A DNA stretch of 64,000 nucleotides, from positions 62,001 to 126,000 of the forward strand of contig JAVJQK010000037.1 in NCBI GenBank assembly GCA_040218145.1. Reading direction: 5' to 3'. Numbering within the stretch: position 1 is the stretch's first letter; each line of letters opens with the position of its first letter. The notes below the pieces were generated by a model that ran no database searches, was not told where the DNA came from, and saw only the letters and a list, made by a program, of their open reading frames with translations. This stretch comes from Sandaracinaceae bacterium (GTDB lineage Bacteria; Myxococcota_A; Polyangia; Polyangiales; Sandaracinaceae). A program made the translations under genes and the position numbers. Below, in pieces: positions 8,598-16,570 of the stretch.

Positions 8598-9697
8598 CGC
8601 ACGATCTTCAGGCGCGTGGGGCCCTTCTCGGGCGGCGCCTTCTGACCGCCGGTGCGCGCGAAGTGCTGCTTGGCGACCGTCTCGGCCAGCGACTCGGCGG
8701 CGGCGCGGAAGGCGCCGGCCACGTCGGAGTCGGGCCGGGACTGCACGATGGGCATGCCCTTGTCGCCCCACTCGCGGACGGAGGGCTCGAGCGGCACCTG
8801 CGCGAGCAGGGGGGCCTTCGCGAAGTCCGCGACCTTCTGGCCGCCGCCCGCGCCGAAGAGCTCGTGCCGCACACCCGCTGTGTCGACGAACCAGCTCATG
8901 TTCTCGATCACGCCGAGGATGGGCAGGTTGAGCTTCGCGCACATCGAGACGCTCTTGTAGACGTCCTGGAGCGCGACCTCCTGCGGGGTCGTCACCATCA
9001 CCACGCCGGTGACCTTGAGCTGCTGCGCCATCGTGAGCGCGACGTCCCCGGTGCCCGGCGGCAGGTCGAGGACGAGGTAGTCGAGCTCCCCCCAGTCGAC
9101 GTCCTTCAAGAACTGCGACAAGGCGCCATGCAGCATCGGTCCGCGCCACACGATCGCCTGCGTCTCGTCCTCGAGCAGGAAGCCGATGCTCATCATCGAG
9201 ACGCCGAAGCGCTCGAGGGGTGCGATGCGCTTGCCGTCCTTGCTGACCGGGTGACCGCTCACGCCCATCATCGTCGGGATGGACGGGCCGTAGATGTCCG
9301 CGTCGAGCAGCCCGACCCGCAGGCCCATCGCCTTGAGGGCCAGGGTCAGGTTCACCGCGGTGGTGCTCTTGCCGACGCCGCCCTTGCCGCTCATCACGAG
9401 GATGATGTTGCGCACGCCCGGGATGGGGTCGTCGCCCATGACCTCGCGGGTCGGGACCTGCGTCTTGATCATCAGCGCCAGCTTCACGTCGAGCCCGGAG
9501 AGCGCCTCCTCGACCCGCGCGCGCACGGTGTCCTTCAGGGCCTCGGAGGGGCTGGCCAGGACCGCGGTCGCCTGCACGGTACCCCCCTCGACGCGGACGT
9601 CCTCGAGCGTGCCCAGCTCGAGCATCGGCTTGTCGTAGACGGGATCCAGCACGCGCGCGAGGGCGTCGCGTACGGCTTCGAGGGTCGGCTCGCTCAT
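8594..9697 (-). CDS. apbC: Mrp/ApbC-family iron-sulfur carrier ATPase
   Basis: 367 residues. Residues 1-85 form a MIP18/DUF59 domain (LARVLDPVYDKPMLELGTL). The P-loop SGKGGVGKST is at 103-112 and is followed by the NBP35/Mrp body (GLLDADIYGPSIPTMMG, VLDLPPGTGDVALTM). The family binds and transfers Fe-S clusters in the cytoplasm. The C-terminal CxxC that bridges the cluster in many Mrp proteins is absent: the ENMSWFVDTAG segment has no cysteine. Mrp proteins lacking this CxxC do exist. Start ATG 9697 with GGAG 10 nt upstream. Monocistronic as seen. Confidence 0.93.
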   Translation of the reverse strand: MSEPTLEAVRDALARVLDPVYDKPMLELGTLEDVRVEGGTVQATAVLASPSEALKDTVRARVEEALSGLDVKLALMIKTQVPTREVMGDDPIPGVRNIILVMSGKGGVGKSTTAVNLTLALKAMGLRVGLLDADIYGPSIPTMMGVSGHPVSKDGKRIAPLERFGVSMMSIGFLLEDETQAIVWRGPMLHGALSQFLKDVDWGELDYLVLDLPPGTGDVALTMAQQLKVTGVVMVTTPQEVALQDVYKSVSMCAKLNLPILGVIENMSWFVDTAGVRHELFGAGGGQKVADFAKAPLLAQVPLEPSVREWGDKGMPIVQSRPDSDVAGAFRAAAESLAETVAKQHFARTGGQKAPPEKGPTRLKIVR

Positions 9698-9765
9698 GCT
9701 CGAAAAACTCCAGAGAAGGGGGGCGTGTGTATGAGCATTGGCCCGGACCGCGTCAAGCGCACCCC

Positions 9766-9807
9766 TGACGCGCCGCGTCGCCCCGATGACGCGACGTGGT
9801 TGACGCG
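9766..9807. promoter_or_regulatory. TGACGCG direct repeats in a 203-bp divergent region (possible operator)
   Basis: The gap 9698-9900 between mrp and the 71-aa ORF has three TGACGCG copies starting at 9766, 9787 and 9801. The first is part of a 13-nt palindrome GACGCG-C-CGCGTC (9767-9779). No convincing -35/-10 pair was seen. A regulator-binding site is possible; some of the repetition may only reflect high GC. Confidence 0.3.
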
Positions 9808-9900
9808 GCGTGGCGTGATCGTCCTCGCGTCCCGTGCTTACTTGTTCGTGTGGAGGGCGTCACCTTGGCGTCTTCCACCGACATCTGGGGGGTCGTAGAC

Positions 9901-10116
9901 ATGAAGAAGCGAACGCAATCATCGCCTTCCGAGGCGTGGCGCGGCGACTGGGAGGAGAACACCTTCGCCGGGCTCGAGAGCCTGGACGACGCAGGGCGCT
10001 CGCGCGCGTCGCTGTGGGGACGCATCGACGCGCGGCCCGACGAGCCCGCGCTGGTCTCGAGCTGCATGCCCGAGATGGGGGAGCTCGAGCTCGAGGCGTG
10101 CGCCCGGCTCGCCTGA
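9901..10116 (+). CDS. Small protein, 71 aa, upstream of the T6SS tip genes
   Basis: 71 residues, hydrophilic, no signal peptide, no recognised family. It begins MKKRTQSSPSEAWRGDW and ends SCMPEMGELELEACARLA, with two cysteines near the end. A GGGGGG run 8 nt before the ATG could serve as ribosome-binding site. A clear intrinsic terminator lies 24 nt after the stop (10140-10168), which argues that this is a real, separately expressed gene. It sits just before the DUF4150 gene. Possible roles are a small T6SS-linked protein or a peptide precursor; neither is shown. Confidence 0.5.
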   Translation: MKKRTQSSPSEAWRGDWEENTFAGLESLDDAGRSRASLWGRIDARPDEPALVSSCMPEMGELELEACARLA

Positions 10117-10139
10117 GCCGCCCGACAGGGACTGGATCG

Positions 10140-10168
10140 CGCCGGCGAGATGCCGGCGTTTCCTTTTG
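10140..10168 (+). terminator. Intrinsic terminator after the 71-aa ORF
   Basis: A perfect 7-bp stem, CGCCGGC (10140-10146) and GCCGGCG (10152-10158), with a 5-nt loop GAGAT, is followed by TTTCCTTTTG (10159-10168). This is the best rho-independent terminator seen in the window. Confidence 0.75.
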
Positions 10169-10200
10169 TGGCGTGGGCCCGCGTCGGCTACGTTTCGGTC

Positions 10201-10575
10201 ATGGGCGTCAAGGTGCTCACCATGGACATCGTCTGCGAGGACTCGGGCCACCAGGTCGTCCCGATGGCGCCCAACTTCTGCATCACGCCCGGCGCGGCGG
10301 CCGGCGCCCCGGCGCCGCTCCCGTACCCCATCACGGCGAGCTCCAGCAAGCTCGACCCGGGGACGAGCAAGGTGAAGCAGAAGGGCAAGAAGACGCTCAA
10401 CGCCAAGAGCAAGGTGAAGTCCTGCAACGGCAACCAGCCCGGCTCGCAGAAGGACGTCAGCACCTTCCAGACCGGCAAGAAGTCCTGGCCATTTCCCGTA
10501 CCGGCCGTGACGGTGCACTTCGAGGGCATGCCCATCGCCATCACCGGGAATCCCGGGATGGGCAACTCGATGTAG
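10201..10575 (+). CDS. PAAR-like DUF4150 protein (T6SS spike tip)
   Basis: 124 residues. The pattern VVPMAPNFCITPGAAAG, then PLPYPITASSSKL, and at the end IAITGNPGMGNSM fits the PAAR-like DUF4150 family, which caps the VgrG spike of the type VI secretion system and can recruit effectors. There is no C-terminal toxin extension, so it is a stand-alone tip. Four cysteine/lysine-rich turns fill the middle. TACGTT at 10189-10194 ends 6 nt before the ATG, giving a predicted leaderless transcript. The DUF2169 gene follows after 15 nt, probably in the same operon. Confidence 0.8.
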   Translation: MGVKVLTMDIVCEDSGHQVVPMAPNFCITPGAAAGAPAPLPYPITASSSKLDPGTSKVKQKGKKTLNAKSKVKSCNGNQPGSQKDVSTFQTGKKSWPFPVPAVTVHFEGMPIAITGNPGMGNSM

Positions 10576-10590
10576 CCTCTCGGCTCCCCG

Positions 10591-11622
10591 GTGGATCCGC
10601 CTCCCCTTCGCACAGGCACTCGCGCAACGGTCGAAGTCATCCCGCATCTGGATGACGTCGACGGCTCCCTCCTCGGCGTCGTGCTGATCAAGCAGCGCTT
10701 CGTCGCCTCTCGCCGGGGCGAGGTCTCTCGCGCGTCGGGCGCCACCGTTCACGTGGCCGACGAGCCCTGGGACCCGGACGCGCCCGAGACGAGCTCGATC
10801 CGGTTCCCGACGGACCTGTGCACGCGCAAGCCCAGCACCGACGTGCTCGTCGCGGGCAGCGCGGTCGCGCCCTACCGTGAGGCGGTCCGCTCGCTCGATG
10901 TCCACGTGCGCGTCGGACCGGTGCAGAAGAGCTTGCGCGTGTTCGGTCCCCGCGTCTGGTACAAGGGCGGCATCGGCAAGATGGTCCTCACCGATCCGGA
11001 GCCGTTCGAGGCGGTCGCCGTGCGGTGGGAGGCCGCCTGGGGGGGCTCCGACTACGAGACCGATCCGGAGCAGCCGCTCGAGGAGCCCCGCAACCCCAAC
11101 GGGTGCGGCGTGGTGCGGGACATCGAGGAGCTCGAGGGGAAGCTCGGCCCGCAGGTCGAGGACCCGAACGAGCTCATCAAGAGTCAACGGACCCGACCCA
11201 GCCCGGCGGGGCTCGGCGCGATCGGGCGGCACTGGGTGCCGCGGCGGCAGTACGCCGGGACGTGCGACGCGCAGTGGATGGAGGAGCGGATGCCGCTGCT
11301 GCCGCTCGACTTCGATCCGCGCTTCTACCAGTGCGCGCCGCCCGATCAGATCACCGCCACGCCGCTGCGGGGCGGCGAGCGGGTCGAGGTGGCGGGCATG
11401 CACGAGGAGGGGCCGTTCGCGTTCGAGCTGCCCCGGCTGCGCTTCTTCGTCGGCTTGCAGACCACCGACGCGCTGACCGAGCACCCTCCGCAGCTCGACA
11501 CCGTGCTCATCGAGCCCAACGAGCGGGCGGCCACGCTGACCTGGCGCAGCGCCGTCAAGCTCCCGCGCCGCGCGGCCGACGTGCGCTTCGTCCAGGTGCA
11601 CGAGAAGGAGCGCGTGCGATGA
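10591..11622 (+). CDS. DUF2169 protein (T6SS effector-loading adaptor type)
   Basis: 343 residues from a GTG. DUF2169 signatures include LLGVVLIKQRFVAS near the N-terminus, DVLVAGSAVAPYREAVRSLDV, FGPRVWYKG, WEAAWGGSDYET and the NPNGCGVV turn. DUF2169 proteins are encoded next to VgrG and DUF4150/PAAR genes and act as adaptors that load effectors on the spike. Lies between the DUF4150 tip gene (15 nt) and the ketoacyl-synthase-like gene (37 nt), giving a three-gene plus-strand operon that converges on the long VgrG operon. Confidence 0.88.
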   Translation: MDPPPLRTGTRATVEVIPHLDDVDGSLLGVVLIKQRFVASRRGEVSRASGATVHVADEPWDPDAPETSSIRFPTDLCTRKPSTDVLVAGSAVAPYREAVRSLDVHVRVGPVQKSLRVFGPRVWYKGGIGKMVLTDPEPFEAVAVRWEAAWGGSDYETDPEQPLEEPRNPNGCGVVRDIEELEGKLGPQVEDPNELIKSQRTRPSPAGLGAIGRHWVPRRQYAGTCDAQWMEERMPLLPLDFDPRFYQCAPPDQITATPLRGGERVEVAGMHEEGPFAFELPRLRFFVGLQTTDALTEHPPQLDTVLIEPNERAATLTWRSAVKLPRRAADVRFVQVHEKERVR

Positions 11623-11659
11623 GGCGTCCGATGAGGCGAGCGCCGCGACGGGTGCGCGC

Positions 11660-12799
11660 ATGATGGACTCGAGCCTGGCCGTGGCTCACTTCGGTGAGGA
11701 CAGCTCGCGCGAGCCCGTGCTCGTGGACGTCGGCACGTGCAACGCGCTCGGGCTCGACCCGCACCAGACGTGGGCGTTTCGGCGCGCGGAGCTGACGGCG
11801 TTCGTGGAGTCGCCCTTTCGACTCCCGAGCGGAAACGTCCTGTCGTTCGGGCGCGTGCGGCAGCTCGATCCGCGCCTCGTCGGGGTCGAGCGTGTGGTCG
11901 CCCTCGCCGTCCGAGCGCTGGACGCCATCGGCGGCACGCTGGCGAAGATCCCGCGCGAGGCGAAGCTCGGTCTGTTCCTCTGCTTGCCCGCGCGATGTGA
12001 TCTCGAGCGCGGCGATCGGTCGGGCCGCCAGCTGCGCCGTCGCCTCGAGAGCGCGGTGGTCGGGCCCTTCCTCGAGCGCGGCTTCGACGTGGTGGCGCGC
12101 TCGGTCGCTCGCGGGCACGCCTCCCTCGCCTACGCGGCGCTCGACGTCGGTCGCATGCTCGAGCAGCGACAGCTGGACGTCGCCGTGGTGCTCGGCGCGG
12201 ACAGTCACTACGACCCCCTCGTGCTCGAGGCGCACTTCGAGCGAGAGCGCGTGCTCGACTCGGAGTGGCGCGAGGCCTTCGTGCCCGGCGAGGCGGCGAC
12301 CGCGCTCGTGCTCGCGCGCCCGCAGGTGGCGCGCGAGCTCGGCATGACGCCGATGGCCCGCCTGATGTCGGCGGCGACGGGCGAGGAGGTCGCGACCCGT
12401 GACGACGACGTGGGGCTCCTGGGCCTCGGGCTCTCACGCCCGGCGGTCGCGGTCGCCAAGCGGCTGAAGCGCGAGGGGCGTCCGCTCGACTGGTGGCTGT
12501 GCGACGTGACGGGGGAGACGTTTCGCATCCAGGAGCTGCAGCTCGCCTGGCCTCGCGCCGCGCACATCGCGATGACGCCCGACGGCAGCCTCGACATGCT
12601 CCCGAGCCACTTCGGAGACCTGGGTGCGGCGACCATGCCCACCGGCGTGATGCTTGGCTGCGAGGGGCTCCGCCGCGGCGATCCCGTCGGCACGACCTTC
12701 CTCGTGTCGGGCTCGAGCGACGAGGGGCACCGCGGGGTGGTGCTCTTCGAGGTGATCCACCCTCAGCGGGACGCCGCTCCCATGAGCAGCCGGCCGTAG
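11660..12799 (+). CDS. Beta-ketoacyl-synthase-like (thiolase-fold) protein, likely non-catalytic, T6SS-linked
   Basis: 379 residues. VAVVLGADSHYDPLVLE and FVPGEAATALVLAR match the 'vGG-DS' and 'PGEGAa-lvL' stretches of ketoacyl synthases (KAS/thiolase fold). The nucleophile region, usually T-A-C-A, reads ARGHASLAYAALD with no cysteine. The first catalytic His region reads CDVTGETFRIQE and the second FGDLGAAT, both without His. All three catalytic residues therefore look lost. KAS-like genes recur beside DUF2169/VgrG genes, so a structural or adaptor role in T6SS is inferred. Its 3' end overlaps the GcvH-like gene tail-to-tail by 37 nt. ATG 11663 is an alternative start. Confidence 0.75.
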   Translation: MMDSSLAVAHFGEDSSREPVLVDVGTCNALGLDPHQTWAFRRAELTAFVESPFRLPSGNVLSFGRVRQLDPRLVGVERVVALAVRALDAIGGTLAKIPREAKLGLFLCLPARCDLERGDRSGRQLRRRLESAVVGPFLERGFDVVARSVARGHASLAYAALDVGRMLEQRQLDVAVVLGADSHYDPLVLEAHFERERVLDSEWREAFVPGEAATALVLARPQVARELGMTPMARLMSAATGEEVATRDDDVGLLGLGLSRPAVAVAKRLKREGRPLDWWLCDVTGETFRIQELQLAWPRAAHIAMTPDGSLDMLPSHFGDLGAATMPTGVMLGCEGLRRGDPVGTTFLVSGSSDEGHRGVVLFEVIHPQRDAAPMSSRP

Positions 12800-13122
12800 G
12801 CCTCGGCGTCGAGCAGGCGGCCTGGCTCGCCTTCCGCGCGGAGGAGCCACACCTCCTCCGGACGCTCGCCGAGCCGCGCGGGGTCCGCGAGCAGATCGGA
12901 GTTCGTCGCCACGACCCGCCCACGGCACGGCGCGTAGAGGTCGACCGCGCTCTTCGCGCCCACGACGCAGCCGAAGGGCTCGGCCACGCGGAGCTCGGAC
13001 CCGGGCTCGAGGAGCTCGAGGCGCTCGATGGGGTGCACGAAGCTCAACAGATGTCGCGTGACCCCGACGCGACCGTCCGGCTCCCACCACAGGTGGTCGC
13101 GGCTGTAGCGGCGCTCGCTCAA
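12763..13122 (-). CDS. GcvH-like lipoyl-domain protein in the T6SS operon
   Basis: 119 residues. The whole length aligns by eye with glycine cleavage H-protein: YSRDHLWW (GcvH 'Y-k-HEW'), GVTRHLLSFV ('GIT--A---L'), GAKSAVDLYAPCRGRVV ('SVKAASDLYAPVSGEVV') and LLDAEAYGRLL at the end. Lys57 is at the lipoyl-lysine position. No other glycine-cleavage or lipoate gene is nearby. It is the last gene of the ten-gene VgrG operon. The start is a TTG that overlaps the upstream TGA (TTGA), which suggests translational coupling; no ATG is available upstream in frame without running into the previous gene. Role unknown; a moonlighting or carrier role with the secretion island is only inferred. Confidence 0.72.
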   Translation of the reverse strand: MSERRYSRDHLWWEPDGRVGVTRHLLSFVHPIERLELLEPGSELRVAEPFGCVVGAKSAVDLYAPCRGRVVATNSDLLADPARLGERPEEVWLLRAEGEPGRLLDAEAYGRLLMGAASR

Positions 13123-14027
13123 GGGCGCTCGACGGGGATCGAGGCGATGGCCTCGGCGAAGGCGTCGGAGGTGAAGCCGGCCGCGATGTCGCCGCCGCGC
13201 AGCTCGAGCAGGTCGGTGGTGGTCGTGACGAGGACGCGCCCGCGCGCGTCGATCCGCCGGACGTCGAAGCTCCGGCGCACGCTCTCCAGGCTTCCGTCCA
13301 CCCAGCGCATCAGCCCCGCCGGGTAGTCGGCGCCCACCCACACCTGCTCGGCCGAGGCGGCGACGGCGAGGAGCGGCTGCTCGTGACGGCAGGCGACGCT
13401 CCAGCCGTGCGACGAGCCCACGAGGAGAGAGCCGTCGAGCGCTGTCGCGTACGCCTCGTCCTCCGAGCGCATCGTGACGTCCGACAGCACGCAGCCCAGG
13501 GGCTCGTCCATCGGGATCCAGCGGCCGGCCTCGAAGCGCGCGATCCGCCCCGCGCGCCCCACCGCGAAGCCGGCGTGCCCGCGGCCCGCGACGTGAGAGA
13601 CGAAGCCGGGCGAGGTGAGCGCGTCCCATCCCGACCCCGTCCAGCGCCACATCGAGGGGCCGCCGCCGGGCGCCAGGCCCCAGGCGAAGACGTGCCCGGC
13701 CCAGCCGCCGACGCCGCTCGTCGTGCCGGGCAGATCGAAATGGCGGAAGGTCTCGCCGTCCTGTCCGACGTACACGCCGTGGTGGGCCTCCGACACGAAC
13801 ACCGCGCCGTCGTCGGCCTGGAACACATCCGTCAGCCAGCACGCGCCGCCGAGGTGCACCCGCATCCGCCCGCTCTCGAGGCGGCAGAGGAACGACTCGC
13901 CGCGGCCAGGCCGGAAGCCCTCCTCGAGGTCGTAGCGCAGCCCGATGAAGTGACAGGCCTCGAGCCCGAGCCCGCTCGCGGCCGCGAACGTGTGGTCCAG
14001 CTCCGCCGTCATCTCCCGCGGCCGCAC
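13119..14027 (-). CDS. Propeller-like protein of the VgrG operon, unknown function
   Basis: 302 residues, no signal peptide and no named family. About seven repeats of short beta segments with Trp/Gly turns are visible (for example WRWTGSGWDAL, ARFEAGRWIPM, RWVDGSLESV), as in beta-propellers that match instrument-like 'G-W-A-G' repeats. It begins at a GTG one nt after the TGA of the 109-aa gene; an ATG five codons in (14012) is also possible. Position in the operon behind a candidate effector makes a chaperone or immunity role possible, not shown. Stop overlaps the GcvH-like start. Confidence 0.65.
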   Translation of the reverse strand: MRPREMTAELDHTFAAASGLGLEACHFIGLRYDLEEGFRPGRGESFLCRLESGRMRVHLGGACWLTDVFQADDGAVFVSEAHHGVYVGQDGETFRHFDLPGTTSGVGGWAGHVFAWGLAPGGGPSMWRWTGSGWDALTSPGFVSHVAGRGHAGFAVGRAGRIARFEAGRWIPMDEPLGCVLSDVTMRSEDEAYATALDGSLLVGSSHGWSVACRHEQPLLAVAASAEQVWVGADYPAGLMRWVDGSLESVRRSFDVRRIDARGRVLVTTTTDLLELRGGDIAAGFTSDAFAEAIASIPVERP

Positions 14028-14028
14028 G

Positions 14029-14358
14029 TCACATCTCTCCCGGGTAGGCCCGCGACGTGTGGACGACGACCGGCGCCGTCTCGAAGACCTCGGGGAGCGC
14101 CGCCCGCGCGGACGCGAGGCAGCCGTCGACCCACCGCGCCACCCTCGGGTCGCCTTCGGGGATGGCGTCGTGGAAGGAGAACATCAGGGCGATCTTGGGC
14201 TGGCCCACCATCGGGAGCGCCGATCGCACCTCGAACGCCATGTCGTCCTCCACCTCGGGCGCCTCGCCGCGGAAGAAGTCCTGGGCTTCGATGTGCTGCA
14301 TCAAGTGGCGTTGCAGGGCGCTCGCGGCGTCTTTCACGGTCATGGAGGGCCTCGTCAC
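14029..14358 (-). CDS. 109-aa protein of the VgrG operon, unknown
   Basis: 109 residues, soluble. It starts with a GTG that overlaps the TGA of the 405-aa gene (GTGA), so it is translationally coupled to it. Contains KDAASALQRHLMQHIEAQDFF, an acidic middle (APEVEDDMAFEV), and PKIALMFSFHDAI. No family recognised. A small acidic, coupled gene just behind a candidate effector is the usual layout of an immunity or dedicated chaperone gene; this is inference from position only. Confidence 0.65.
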   Translation of the reverse strand: MTRPSMTVKDAASALQRHLMQHIEAQDFFRGEAPEVEDDMAFEVRSALPMVGQPKIALMFSFHDAIPEGDPRVARWVDGCLASARAALPEVFETAPVVVHTSRAYPGEM

Positions 14359-15572
14359 TGGTAGTGGCCGGAAGGCGTGAGGTTCACGGGCGGGTTCGCG
14401 TCGGGCGGCTTGGGCGTGCTCGCCGGCGGCACGCGGGCGTCGGTGCGCTCGCTCGGCGTGCCGATCCGCGCGCCCATCTCCGCGCGGCAGTGCGCGTTCT
14501 GCGCGCTGGTCAGGCTGCCCTTGAGGCGCTTCGCCTCCTTCGAGTCACCCGACGCCTCGGCCGCGTCGATCTGCGCCTGCAGCTCCGCCTGGTACTGCTG
14601 CGGCGTCTTGTTCGGGTCGCCGCCGGTGGCGTCGGCCTGGTTCTTCGCGACGTTGTCGGCGCAGTGCTGCTTCATGGCGGAGATGGCCGCCTTGCGGAAG
14701 TTGTCGATGCAGTCGCCGGCCGTCTCGCCGGTGATCTCCTGCTGCCAGAGGGGCGCGCTGCCGGCCTGGTTGCCCGAGGGGCCGTTCGCGTCCGCCGCCG
14801 CGGCCGCGTCTCCCGGCTGTGGGCCCTCGGCGCCGGCCCCGGCCTGCGACTTCTGGGTGCCGGGCTGCGGGTGGCCACCCTCGGGCGCGAGGTTCTCCTC
14901 CTGCACGCGCGGCAGGTTCTGGATCCGCGCCGCCTCGTCCGCGTCGAGCTCCCCCGCGGGGTAGGTGTGGTTCGCGGCCGGCGGCGCTTGCCCCACGGAC
15001 GGATCCTTGACGCCCTTCCAGGTGCCCGGAGGGTTCGGCGGAGGCTCCGCGCCGAGCGCGGCGCACCCGTCGGCGTTGCACTCCTGCGTGTAGACCCAGT
15101 GGTGCTCGCTGTTGGCGGTGGAGGTCGCGCCGTGGTGCGGCATGCACGGCGCGTATCTCTCCTCGAAGCCGTCCACCACCGACGTGCACGGGTTGCCGCG
15201 GTCGCGCTGGTACGCGGAGTTCATCGTCAGGTGCCCGGACTGCGAGCCCGCCAGGTGCATGTCGCGCGGGGTGGGCTTGGGCGGCATGCCGGAGTTCTCG
15301 GCGCGCCACTTCGCGAGCGCGTCCTGCGCGCGCTTCCGTCGCCCCTTGGGCTTGTCGGGCGGGAGCCCGAGCCGGTCCCCGTACTTCGCGAGGTTGTATC
15401 GATCGGTCTTCAGGCGCGCCTCGCTGATCTGGTCGGCGACGTAATCGTAGCTGCCGAAGTCCTCTGGCTGGTAGCCGGCGCGCGCGAGCGCCTTGATGCA
15501 GGCGGCGGAGAACATCCCGGCCGCGCCGCCCTTGAGGAACGCCATCGGGGTGTGGGGGGCGGGGGTGCTCAT
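14355..15572 (-). CDS. T6SS-linked hypothetical protein, candidate effector
   Basis: 405 residues. N-terminus MAFLKGGAAGMFSAACIKAL is small-residue rich. A Cys/His cluster follows: H114, C129, C143, H146, H147, H157, H158, C165, C170, in the segments HLTMNSAYQRDRGNPCTSV and APCMPHHGAT. Then a Pro/Ala/Gln-rich linker (180-290) and a helical, Cys-containing end (IDNFRKAAISAMKQHC). The His/Cys cluster could bind metal, as in HNH-like nuclease toxins, but no family is named with confidence. It is coupled (ATGA) to the DUF3396 immunity-type gene before it and (GTGA) to a 109-aa gene after it, which is effector-immunity organisation. Confidence 0.6.
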   Translation of the reverse strand: MSTPAPHTPMAFLKGGAAGMFSAACIKALARAGYQPEDFGSYDYVADQISEARLKTDRYNLAKYGDRLGLPPDKPKGRRKRAQDALAKWRAENSGMPPKPTPRDMHLAGSQSGHLTMNSAYQRDRGNPCTSVVDGFEERYAPCMPHHGATSTANSEHHWVYTQECNADGCAALGAEPPPNPPGTWKGVKDPSVGQAPPAANHTYPAGELDADEAARIQNLPRVQEENLAPEGGHPQPGTQKSQAGAGAEGPQPGDAAAAADANGPSGNQAGSAPLWQQEITGETAGDCIDNFRKAAISAMKQHCADNVAKNQADATGGDPNKTPQQYQAELQAQIDAAEASGDSKEAKRLKGSLTSAQNAHCRAEMGARIGTPSERTDARVPPASTPKPPDANPPVNLTPSGHYQ

Positions 15573-16570
15573 CGAAGGGTCTCCGCGGGGGGCGGCGCGT
15601 CGGGCTGCGCGTCGGCGCTGAGGAGGCGGCGTCGCCAGGCCGCGGTGCGCCCCTCGGGTGGGTGGTCTTCGGGCGTCTCGGGCTCCGAGAAGACACCCGG
15701 GAGCGCGGGCTCGTCGCCCCCGAGGTGCGGCGCCAGCGCGGCCGTGACCCGCGCCTGGGCCAGCGGCAGCTCCATCGCGTTGACGTCGCCCACCTCGGGC
15801 GCCGCGCCGGCGCGGATGAGGAGCGCGTGCTGGAGCGACATGCACGTCGCGCCGACCTCGGGGCTCCTCAGCGTGGCCGCGGCGCGGTCGAGGTCGAGCC
15901 CGAGCGCGCGCGACAGCCGACCGCCGATCAGCGTGAGCCACCCGGCGCCGAGCAGCACCTCGTGCGCGTGCCAGGACGCCGCGTCCGGGTGCTGGACGTC
16001 GACCCCGAGGTAGCGCTCGGCCCTGCGAGCCACCGCGCCGAAGGCGTTCCGGGGGAGCTGCTCGTTCCAGGACCACGCGTAGCCCGCCAGCGCCTGGTCG
16101 ATCGGGGCGGTCTGGGCGATCTCGATCGCGAGCGCCACCAGCTCCTCCGGGTCGCGGTCGAGGGGCAGTGTGACTTGCATGTATCCGGGTGGCGCGCCGA
16201 GGCGGGGATCGTGCTCGCGATAGACGAAGGCGTGTGACGGCGCGTCCGGGTGGTCGACCACGCGGAGCCGGAAGCCCGGGCGCAGGCCGGTCCCGAAGGA
16301 GGACGGGGGGAGGGCGTCGATCAGCTCCTCGACCGGATCGGGCAGGGGGCGCCACCTGGCGTCGGACGCCACGCGGAACAACCGAGGCGGGCTGTGCGAG
16401 CGCAGGGCCAGGAAGCTGCGCAGCAGCGAGGGCGCGGTCGTGTGCGCCCACTCCAGGGTGGGCTCGAAGTAGACGGTGAGCTGGAGGACGGGGCGGAGCA
16501 GGGTCACGCTCGGGCGGTCCCGGAGATGGACCCGATCCGGCAGGAGCGACGCGCCGAGCTCGCCGCTCAT
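15569..16570 (-). CDS. DUF3396 protein (type VI immunity family)
   Basis: 333 residues. TVYFEPTLEWAHTTAPSLLRSFL at the N-terminal third, then YAWSWNEQLPRNAFG, RRAERYLGVDVQH and LLGAGWLTLIGGRL match DUF3396, the family annotated as type VI immunity proteins. These sit in the cytoplasm and neutralise T6SS toxins. ATGA overlaps couple it to the HEAT-repeat gene before it and to the candidate effector after it, pointing to that effector as its partner. The C-terminal ~40 residues are acidic and Pro-rich and outside the domain. Confidence 0.72.
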   Translation of the reverse strand: MSGELGASLLPDRVHLRDRPSVTLLRPVLQLTVYFEPTLEWAHTTAPSLLRSFLALRSHSPPRLFRVASDARWRPLPDPVEELIDALPPSSFGTGLRPGFRLRVVDHPDAPSHAFVYREHDPRLGAPPGYMQVTLPLDRDPEELVALAIEIAQTAPIDQALAGYAWSWNEQLPRNAFGAVARRAERYLGVDVQHPDAASWHAHEVLLGAGWLTLIGGRLSRALGLDLDRAAATLRSPEVGATCMSLQHALLIRAGAAPEVGDVNAMELPLAQARVTAALAPHLGGDEPALPGVFSEPETPEDHPPEGRTAAWRRRLLSADAQPDAPPPAETLR

